Shown here: piece after piece, positions 1 through 5,121 of the stretch
Layout: every line of letters begins with the position of its first letter
How positions within the stretch are numbered: position 1 is the first letter of the stretch
NCBI GenBank assembly: GCA_028683685.1
Contig: JAQUHH010000148.1
Span: forward strand, 1-6,188
Length of the DNA stretch: 6,188 nucleotides
Source: Bacteroidales bacterium
GTDB taxonomy: Bacteria; Bacteroidota; Bacteroidia; Bacteroidales; WCHB1-69
Direction: 5' to 3'
Notes under the pieces: generated by a model
Databases searched by the model: none
What the model saw: only the letters and a program-made list of their open reading frames with translations
Told to the model about the DNA's origin: nothing
Translations under genes and position numbers: made by a program

Positions 1-1199
1 ACAAGACGTTTTATTTTAATTTCAGGCAGCTCTTTTGCCCATAATACCATTTGGAAAATGGAAAAAAGATAAGCAAATGCAAAAGGAATATCTTTTGGAT
101 TGTTGTAAGAATGACCTAAAAAACGGGGTGAAAGAAACAGTAACAACATTCCAATTAAAGCAGCTCTCCATCCTGCAATGTGTGATAAAAAAAGTCCACT
201 GACTAAAATGATGAGCCAACCTACCATTGAGTTCATTACATGGCGACTTTCATATGGATTATCGGTTCCAATAATGTGATTTACAAAATAGGTTATATTG
301 TCGAATGATTGTCCATAGTACTGCATTAGCGTACTGTTTAGTTTTGGGTTTACAAGTGGATCTACCGCAGATTTATCGCCACTCATATAGTAATCGTAAA
401 CCTTGGCTGAATGTTCGTAGTTAACAAATTCGTCCCCCGATATTCCCACATTTAAACTCAAAATAGGCATAATGAAAAAGAGGGCAATAGCTAAACTAAA
501 AAACAATAATCGATAAATGGAAGATTCTCTTTTTTCGATAAATGCTCCACGATTTTCCTTTTTTAATCGCAGTTCGCGAATGGGTAATATTAAATACCAA
601 TGGATAAAACGTTGAAAATTTTGTTTTAAACGAGTGCCAAAGCTGCTTTTTTCTTCAAAAACAGAAGTTTGATTTAGAGGAATTTCAGAAAAATGAATGC
701 GTTCTTTTCTGAAAACATAATCAAAATCTTTGGAAGCAATGTTGAGGTTTAAAATATAATTTGCTATTTCATCCGATAAAAGCCAAAATGCCTTTTTTGA
801 TTTTTTATCTTTGATTAAAAAGTGCAATCGAACATTTTTTTCATTCTCTTCTAACTTTAATCCGAAAATTTCTGCTGGATTAAAGGTTTTTGATAAATCT
901 TCACAATCTACAAACAGAACTTTTTTATCACACACGTTCGGAGTTTCGTCAAAGGATGTGATTTGAATTTTTTCTGGATATTTTGACAAAGAAGAACCTG
1001 CTAATTCTTCAATGGAAAAAAGCCCTTTTGAGATGAAAATTAACTCTAAATTTTTCAGATGTTCAGGTCGCAAACGGCTTATACTTTCGTTGATCTCTTT
1101 TGCATGTGAAAGTATATTTTCAGCTCTAAAAACAATGCACAAATCATTGATTTTGTTTTGCTTAGGGTTTGTGATTTCGACTTTTGTTTTATTTTTCAT
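1..1199 (-). CDS. GT39-like polytopic membrane glycosyltransferase with a degenerate GT2-like N-terminal domain (C-terminus cut by window edge)
   Basis: The frame is open from the ATG at 1199 to the left edge, giving 399 complete codons and no stop. It starts inside the end of the upstream GT2 gene (11-bp overlap containing ATGAAAAATAA), which supports this start and implies translational coupling. Residues 1 to about 228 are soluble and charged. Hydrophobic segments follow at about 229-247, 325-342, 345-358 and 370-388. The loop after the first segment carries GISGDEF with D256-E257, the position and motif of the catalytic acidic pair in the first extracytoplasmic loop of GT-C transferases of the GT39/GT83 (PMT/ArnT) type. 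A second family-like motif is SPRFLGHSYNNPKDIPFAF (357-375). Such enzymes use polyprenyl-phosphate sugars as donors at the outer face of the inner membrane. The acceptor (protein, lipid or glycan) cannot be told. Residues about 19-180 resemble a GT2 fold without its catalytic residues. The class is fairly sure; GT39 as the exact family is an inference. Confidence 0.8.
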   Translation of the reverse strand, partial: MKNKTKVEITNPKQNKINDLCIVFRAENILSHAKEINESISRLRPEHLKNLELIFISKGLFSIEELAGSSLSKYPEKIQITSFDETPNVCDKKVLFVDCEDLSKTFNPAEIFGLKLEENEKNVRLHFLIKDKKSKKAFWLLSDEIANYILNLNIASKDFDYVFRKERIHFSEIPLNQTSVFEEKSSFGTRLKQNFQRFIHWYLILPIRELRLKKENRGAFIEKRESSIYRLLFFSLAIALFFIMPILSLNVGISGDEFVNYEHSAKVYDYYMSGDKSAVDPLVNPKLNSTLMQYYGQSFDNITYFVNHIIGTDNPYESRHVMNSMVGWLIILVSGLFLSHIAGWRAALIGMLLLFLSPRFLGHSYNNPKDIPFAFAYLFSIFQMVLWAKELPEIKIKRL

Positions 1200-1971
1200 A
1201 AGAAGTTTTGTCTGAATTTTTAATCTGTTTTTTCAAAACAGAATGATATTTTCTATGTATTTTCAATAGATCAATGGGAAATTTGATAAAATCTTTTAGC
1301 TTAATTCGTGAATCTCCTTTTTCAATCCAAACTTGCAAAGGATGCTCGTACACTGCTTTTTTGATATTTGGAAAACCAACCAGCAAGCTTAGGCGAGCAA
1401 AAACCTCAACATCAAAAAGCCATTTGCTGATAAATTTCTCAGAAAAAAGATTTTCAATTGTCTCTTTGCAAATCATTTTTGCGCCGCATTGGGTATCGTA
1501 AACTGGCAACATTAAGGTGGCAGAAGCAAAAGTGGCAAAAACGCGTCCGATGATATGTCGTTTCCAGGTGCGGTTTATGTCTGCTCCCAAACGTCTAACT
1601 CTACATCCAACGACCATTTTCAAATCTTTATTGGCAGAAAAACAGGTTTCAAATTCAGAAATTTGATTCAAAGGGGTTGCCAAATCAGCATCAAAATATC
1701 CAATTAAGTCGAATTCAAAATGCTCTAATGCGTGTATCATAGCTATTCTAACCGCATTTGCTTTTCCGCTATTGGGCTGGCTGTCAAAAACATCCACATT
1801 TATGTTTCCCTCTTTCAAAGAATTTAGAATGGACAAAGTATTATCGGTACTGCCGTCGTTTACAAATAAAAAATGTACTTCTGGATTGGCTTTAAATCCT
1901 TGCTGAAATTCTTCAACAGGCAAACGACTGGCTTCGTTGTAGCAAGGAATAATAATTACTGTTTTCGACAT
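1189..1971 (-). CDS. GT2 family glycosyltransferase, polyprenyl-phosphate sugar synthase (ALG5/DPM1-like)
   Basis: This is a complete 260-residue GT-A fold glycosyltransferase of family 2, likely cytoplasmic or peripheral on the membrane. Visible motifs are the N-terminal nucleotide-binding strand with IIIPCYNEA (6-14), VNDGSTDNT (37-45), NSGKANAV (67-74), the metal-binding DAD (94-96), GCRVRR (122-127), and DTQCGAKM (159-166) followed by WLFDVEVFAR. The DTQCG and FDVE motifs are characteristic of dolichyl-phosphate glucose synthase (ALG5) and its bacterial relatives, which move a sugar from a nucleotide sugar to a polyprenyl phosphate. No C-terminal membrane segments are present, unlike GtrB/ArnC-type enzymes. 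The C-terminus is basic and could contact the membrane. The start overlaps the end of the methyltransferase by 16 bp, and the end overlaps the membrane glycosyltransferase by 11 bp. The likely role is to make the lipid-linked donor used by that neighbour. The sugar (glucose, mannose or other) cannot be read from the sequence. Confidence 0.92.
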   Translation of the reverse strand: MSKTVIIIPCYNEASRLPVEEFQQGFKANPEVHFLFVNDGSTDNTLSILNSLKEGNINVDVFDSQPNSGKANAVRIAMIHALEHFEFDLIGYFDADLATPLNQISEFETCFSANKDLKMVVGCRVRRLGADINRTWKRHIIGRVFATFASATLMLPVYDTQCGAKMICKETIENLFSEKFISKWLFDVEVFARLSLLVGFPNIKKAVYEHPLQVWIEKGDSRIKLKDFIKFPIDLLKIHRKYHSVLKKQIKNSDKTSYEK

Positions 1972-2747
1972 ATGGTGTATGTTGATAAGCCTGGCAATCG
2001 AATGCCAAAAATTCGCTTTATTTTTGAAATTTTATAGTCCCAAACCAATACTGTTTTGATGATTTTTGAAATTATTTTTCCACCGTTCCAGTCGCCAATT
2101 CCACTTACTTTTGTCAAGTCGGGTTTGATCATGTTTTCTTTGAATTTTTGGATGATTCGAGCCAATAATAAAGAAAAAAAGAAATAACCATCCTGATCGC
2201 TAATGAATCCAGCTTGTCCAATGTGATTTCTTAGTTTTTTAACCGTATAGCGGCGATAATGACCCAACCAAGTGTCGTGCGAGCAAAATAAATTTTGATA
2301 GGCTGGAACCGAAATTATGATTCGGGTATCAGCAGAAAAACCTGGCATTTCTGTTAGCTTTTTCAAAAAATCAACATCATTTTCGATATGTTCAATCACA
2401 TCTAAAAGTAAAATGACATCAATTTTTATTTTTGATAAATCTTCGTGTTCAATGGATGGATAAAAATTAATGCCCTTGTATTTTTCTGCAAAAAAAGCAA
2501 TGCTCTCATCATCAAATGCCGTATCAATGGCAAAACAATTGGCTTTGGGCAGGCGTTTTGATAATTCGTTCAGAAAAAAAGCATCTCCACAACCCACGTC
2601 CAAAATAGTAAGTTCACCGCTTGAAATTTGCTCTTTGCTTAATGTTTTTTTGCTAAGCAAGTCAAAAATTACCTCTAATCGGGCATACTCCCACGGATGG
2701 TTTTGTTTTTGCTGTTCGGTATTTACATTGTATTCTTTAATGTCCAT
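1956..2747 (-). CDS. Class I SAM-dependent methyltransferase
   Basis: This complete 263-residue protein has a Rossmann-type methyltransferase core. Motif I, ILDVGCGDAFF (48-58), binds SAM. An acidic residue ends strand 2 (FAID, D75). The post-II motif LLLDVIEHIEND is at 113-124, and ISVPAYQNLFCSHD followed by LGHYRRYT is at 145-168. The HYRRY block is typical of UbiE/UbiG-like methyltransferases found beside glycosyltransferases in Bacteroidota. No signal peptide is visible; one hydrophobic stretch (FFFSLLLARII) lies after the core. The substrate is unknown: a glycan, a polyprenyl-linked intermediate or a lipid fits the context, but the sequence does not decide. Its stop lies inside the start of the GT2 gene, so the two are probably co-translated. 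The chosen ATG follows an A-rich leader with no Shine-Dalgarno. Another ATG seven bases upstream is out of frame. Confidence 0.88.
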   Translation of the reverse strand: MDIKEYNVNTEQQKQNHPWEYARLEVIFDLLSKKTLSKEQISSGELTILDVGCGDAFFLNELSKRLPKANCFAIDTAFDDESIAFFAEKYKGINFYPSIEHEDLSKIKIDVILLLDVIEHIENDVDFLKKLTEMPGFSADTRIIISVPAYQNLFCSHDTWLGHYRRYTVKKLRNHIGQAGFISDQDGYFFFSLLLARIIQKFKENMIKPDLTKVSGIGDWNGGKIISKIIKTVLVWDYKISKIKRIFGIRLPGLSTYTICRKQ

Positions 2748-2764
2748 TTTCCATTTTTAAATGA

Positions 2765-2772
2765 CAAATTTA
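2765..2772 (-). promoter_or_regulatory. Possible Bacteroidota -7 box upstream of the methyltransferase
   Basis: The minus strand reads TAAATTTG, an exact fit to TAnnTTTG, 17 bases before the methyltransferase ATG. There is no clear TTTG -33 element at the expected distance; the nearest is TTCG. The implied 5' leader is only about 10 nt. If real, it would transcribe the methyltransferase / GT2 / GT39-like operon on its own. Without it, the operon would depend on read-through from the decarboxylase, as I see no terminator in the 72-bp gap. Confidence 0.35.
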
Positions 2773-2819
2773 AGTATTTTTAGTGAACGAATGTTTTTCA
2801 GTTAAAGCAGCACCAAAAA

Positions 2820-3932
2820 TTAATCGATAATTTGTTTTGGATAATCGAATCCATTGTATTTTTGAGCACTACTTATATAAGCTCCGGCGGGATGAATTAT
2901 AAGTTTATCGCCTACTTTAATTTCGGTGGGCAACAAAACTTCTTCAGAAAAAACATCGTGCGTATCGCAAGTTGGACCGCAAACGACCATTTTTTCCAAA
3001 TTTTTTGGTTTTGATGCTCCATGATATTCTATCTGATAATTTAATCCGCCCAAAATCCAGTAGAAACCCTGAAAAATCCCGCTGTCCACAAAAATCCAAG
3101 TTTTTCCGTTTCTTTTTACCTTTTCTATAACGGAAGTAAGCATAATTCCTGCATTGGCCGCCAAAAAAGAACCCGGTTCGGCCAAAACTTGAATGTTTTT
3201 TTGTCGCCATGCGTTTAAATAAGGCAAAATCACCTTTGCAATCTTTTCTAAATCAGCATATTGATTGTTTAAATGTGCAGGAAAACCACCACCAATATTA
3301 ATGGTTTTTAAATTCAAGTTTTTTTCTTGAAGTTCTATAATTTGTTTGTCTAGTCGTTCAAATACATTTTTCCATGTGCTCTCATTTGCATTGTTCCAAC
3401 CCAAATGAAAACTAAACCCCAATGGATTTAATCCCAATTTTTTAGAAAATTCGAAAAGTGAAGGGAGGTTTTCAATGTTTGTTCCAAATTTCCCTTTCAA
3501 AGCCCATTCAGCTCCTGTATTGTCAATGTCGATTCGAAAATAGACCTCCGATTTTGGTGCATGCTCGCTTATTTTTCTCAATTCATTTTCGGTGTCTGCG
3601 CCAAATGTCCTAATTCCTAAATCGTAGGCTTTTTTGATGTGATTTGCTTGTTTTATTGGATTTCCAAAAATAATTTGAAAGGCTTTTATTCCCCAGTTTT
3701 TTAGTTGTTCGACTTCTGATACAGCACCCACTTCAAAATTACAATCTGATTTATTCAGTAGTTCTACAATTTCTTTTTGCAAGTTTACTTTAACTGGATA
3801 AAATATCTCTTGGGAAGAAAAAGATAAATTTTTTTTGAAAAAATCTAAATTTGATTTAAGCCTTTCCAAACTCATTTGAATAAATGGCGTTTCTTCTTTC
3901 GTTCTGATTTTAAATGCTTTGATTGTATTCAT
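2820..3932 (-). CDS. Fold-type III PLP-dependent decarboxylase (ornithine/lysine/arginine decarboxylase family 2)
   Basis: From the ATG at 3932 this gives 370 residues, close to the size of bacterial group IV decarboxylases. The alanine-racemase-like barrel carries YPVKVN with the Schiff-base lysine K48, RIDID (133-137), KFG (148-150), FHLGW (H176 stacks on the PLP ring; usually HVGS), INIGGGFP (211-218) and AEPGS (251-255). The C-terminal beta domain carries CGPTCDTHD (318-326), the shared Cys-x-Asp active-site loop contributed across the dimer, and GAY (350-352). The family decarboxylates basic amino acids such as ornithine, lysine, arginine or diaminopimelate to amines. Two oddities are seen: the phosphate-binding EPGR is EPGS here, and no acidic residue sits where eukaryotic ODC has the substrate-binding Asp332, so the substrate is uncertain. 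A TTG at 3962 in the same frame would add ten residues but lies inside a likely -7 box, so the ATG is preferred. It is divergent from ssb. Confidence 0.87.
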   Translation of the reverse strand: MNTIKAFKIRTKEETPFIQMSLERLKSNLDFFKKNLSFSSQEIFYPVKVNLQKEIVELLNKSDCNFEVGAVSEVEQLKNWGIKAFQIIFGNPIKQANHIKKAYDLGIRTFGADTENELRKISEHAPKSEVYFRIDIDNTGAEWALKGKFGTNIENLPSLFEFSKKLGLNPLGFSFHLGWNNANESTWKNVFERLDKQIIELQEKNLNLKTINIGGGFPAHLNNQYADLEKIAKVILPYLNAWRQKNIQVLAEPGSFLAANAGIMLTSVIEKVKRNGKTWIFVDSGIFQGFYWILGGLNYQIEYHGASKPKNLEKMVVCGPTCDTHDVFSEEVLLPTEIKVGDKLIIHPAGAYISSAQKYNGFDYPKQIID

Positions 3933-3959
3933 AAGACAAAATTTCAAAATGTACTTGAG

Positions 3960-3967
3960 CAAATATA
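3960..3967 (-). promoter_or_regulatory. Possible -7 promoter box for the decarboxylase
   Basis: The minus strand reads TATATTTG, an exact TAnnTTTG match, 27 bases before the ATG at 3932. This would give a leader of about 20 nt. It overlaps the alternative TTG start at 3962, which argues against that start. No good TTTG -33 element is seen 19-21 bases further upstream, so this rests on one box only. Confidence 0.45.
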
Positions 3968-4173
3968 CAAAAGATTTATGGCATTTATTTTTATAGGACT
4001 TCTAAAAGCAGATGTTTTTTTCAATTCTCCAAATTTTCTAAAAAAATCAAACATTAATTGAAAAGCCTTGATTATTCAGCATTTTCTCAATTATATAATC
4101 GACAACAAGCGCTTACAAACAACTACTTCCGAAAGTAACTGATTATTAACCGAATAAACATACTGGCTGAATG

Positions 4174-4181
4174 TAATTTTG
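4174..4181 (+). promoter_or_regulatory. Possible -7 promoter box for the tandem ssb genes
   Basis: The plus strand reads TAATTTTG, an exact TAnnTTTG match and the only one on this strand in the intergenic region. It would place the transcript start about 45-50 nt before the ssb ATG at 4239. The -33 TTTG element is not obvious at the usual spacing. No comparable box is seen in the 66-bp gap before the second ssb, so the pair is probably transcribed together. Confidence 0.45.
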
Positions 4182-4238
4182 CTTCATCGTTCTTTCGTCA
4201 TCAAAAATTAAAAACAAACAATAACTAAATTTTACAAA

Positions 4239-4610
4239 ATGAAAACTACAACAAACAAAGTCGAACTTACAGGTTATGCTGGCATGAATGCAGAAATATT
4301 CAAATTCGACAACGGAAATGCGCTTATGAAATTTAAACTTGCCACGCATGAAAACTTTCAACGTTCCACTGGTGAATGGGTAAATCAAACGTACTGGCAC
4401 AATGTTATTATGTGGGGAAAAGAGGCGGTACACACTCACACAATGGTGCAAAAAGGGGCCAAGGTGCAACTCGAAGGAAAACTGATTCCTCGTACTTACG
4501 TGGATAAAGAAAACAATACTCGTTATATCTACGAAGTGCAAGCGTCTAAAATTGTTCTTTTGAAAGAAGAAATCACAGAAGAAACATTAGAAGGTGCTAT
4601 TGCAGAATAA
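4239..4610 (+). CDS. ssb: Single-stranded DNA-binding protein, first tandem copy
   Basis: This 123-residue protein is almost entirely one OB fold. Family features are KVELTGYAG (7-15, strand 1), MKFKLATHENF (30-40), EWVNQTYWHNVIMWGKEA (46-63), which aligns with the E. coli SSB region EWHRVVLFGKLA, and KGAKVQLEGKLIPRTYVD (72-89) with YIYEVQASKIVLL (96-108). Aromatics F32, F40, W47, Y52, W53 and W59 are available for stacking on DNA bases. SSBs coat single-stranded DNA during replication, recombination and repair, and usually recruit partners through an acidic tail ending in DDDIPF. Here the tail is only about 15 residues, rich in Glu (six), and ends in GAIAE, without that tip. The start follows an A-rich leader with no Shine-Dalgarno. 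A near-identical copy follows 66 bp downstream. Family membership is firm. Whether this is the replicative SSB or an accessory one is unknown. Confidence 0.93.
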   Translation: MKTTTNKVELTGYAGMNAEIFKFDNGNALMKFKLATHENFQRSTGEWVNQTYWHNVIMWGKEAVHTHTMVQKGAKVQLEGKLIPRTYVDKENNTRYIYEVQASKIVLLKEEITEETLEGAIAE

Positions 4611-4676
4611 TACAAAAAACAAAAAATTTATTGACTTTAAATATCAAAAACTAATCACAACTAAAAAACCACTATT

Positions 4677-5051
4677 ATGAAAACTACATTAAACAAAGTC
4701 GAACTTACAGGTTATGCAGGAATGAACGCAGAAATGTTCATATTCGAAAACGGAAATATCGTTATGAAATTTAAACTTGCCACGCATGAAAACTTCCAGC
4801 GTTCTACTGGTGAGTGGGTAAAACAAACCTACTGGCACAATATTATTATGTGGGCAAAAGATTCAATGCATGCTCTTCCAATGGTTAAAAAAGGCTCCAA
4901 AGTACAAGTTGAAGGCAAATTGATTCCCCGAACTTACGTTGATAAAGAGTACAATACTCGTTATGTTTACGAAGTACAAGCGTTTAAAATAGTTCTTCTT
5001 GTTGAAGAGGAAGAGCCAGTGAATGCAACTGAAGAGCTGATTGCTGAGTAA
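4677..5051 (+). CDS. ssb: Single-stranded DNA-binding protein, second tandem copy
   Basis: This 124-residue OB-fold protein matches the copy before it at about 87 of the first 108 residues (hand count). It keeps the aromatic positions F32, F40, W47, Y52, W53 and W59. Differences cluster in residues 56-78, around the loop after the WHNIIMW strand, where VHTHTMVQ becomes MHALPMVK. They also fall in the tail, which is VEEEEPVNATEELIAE here. The tail again lacks a DDDIPF-type tip but shares the final IAE with copy 1. The gene sits 66 bp after copy 1 with no terminator between them, and a strong hairpin follows its stop by about 20 bp. The two are therefore probably one transcription unit. Whether the proteins form mixed oligomers or have split roles cannot be seen. 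Confidence 0.93.
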   Translation: MKTTLNKVELTGYAGMNAEMFIFENGNIVMKFKLATHENFQRSTGEWVKQTYWHNIIMWAKDSMHALPMVKKGSKVQVEGKLIPRTYVDKEYNTRYVYEVQAFKIVLLVEEEEPVNATEELIAE

Positions 5052-5068
5052 ATTACAATTCAAATTAC

Positions 5069-5101
5069 AAAAAAAGGTTGTCCATTTGGACAGCCTTTTT
5101 T
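5069..5101. terminator. Bidirectional intrinsic terminator between ssb copy 2 and the mutase gene
   Basis: The stem GGTTGTCC (5076-5083), loop ATTT and GGACAGCC (5088-5095) pair over eight positions with one G-T wobble. The stem is flanked by an A tract (5069-5075) and a T tract (5096-5101). The T tract ends plus-strand ssb transcripts. Read on the minus strand, the A tract becomes the U run for the converging methylmalonyl-CoA mutase gene, whose stop is about 20 bp away. Confidence 0.85.
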
Positions 5102-5121
5102 ATGTATCTGCTAAAAATGAA

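Larger units (their letters stand above)
3933..4238. other. Divergent intergenic region between the decarboxylase and ssb
   Basis: This 306-bp AT-rich stretch has no convincing gene on either strand. It holds the two outward-facing -7 boxes listed separately. Between them are a 10-bp palindrome ATTATATAAT (4090-4099), an 8-bp palindrome AAGCGCTT (4107-4114), a short inverted repeat with TACTT/AAGTA arms (4124-4137), and a direct repeat TGATTATT (4069-4076 and 4140-4147). Any of these could be an operator, but palindromes this short are expected by chance in AT-rich DNA. I see no riboswitch or tRNA fold. Confidence 0.6.
4239..5051 (+). repeat. Tandem duplication of an ssb gene
   Basis: Two ssb units start 438 bp apart in the same orientation. 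The longest exact DNA match I found is 34 nt (4324-4357 and 4762-4795). Another of 26 nt starts at 4255 and at 4693. The leaders also resemble each other just before each ATG (ATCAAAAA, then A- and C-rich sequence ending in ATGAAAACTACA), suggesting the duplicated unit includes about 40 bp of upstream sequence. Exact blocks covering many synonymous sites point to recent duplication or gene conversion. Confidence 0.85.

Noticed and set aside
1012..1215. 67-codon plus-strand frame
   Set aside because: It is antisense to the start of the membrane glycosyltransferase and the end of the GT2. Its hydrophobic look comes from the complement of Lys-rich sequence.
2470..2760. 96-codon plus-strand frame
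   Set aside because: It is antisense to the methyltransferase, including its SAM-binding motif, with no recognisable domain.
4069..4147. TGATTATT direct repeat as an attachment site or iteron
   Set aside because: It has only two 8-bp copies in AT-rich DNA, with no integrase, replication gene or target duplication nearby.
4146..4541. 131-codon open frame on the minus strand across ssb copy 1
   Set aside because: It lies antisense to a clear SSB gene, has no family-like motifs, and the frame is open only because of the codon use of the real gene.
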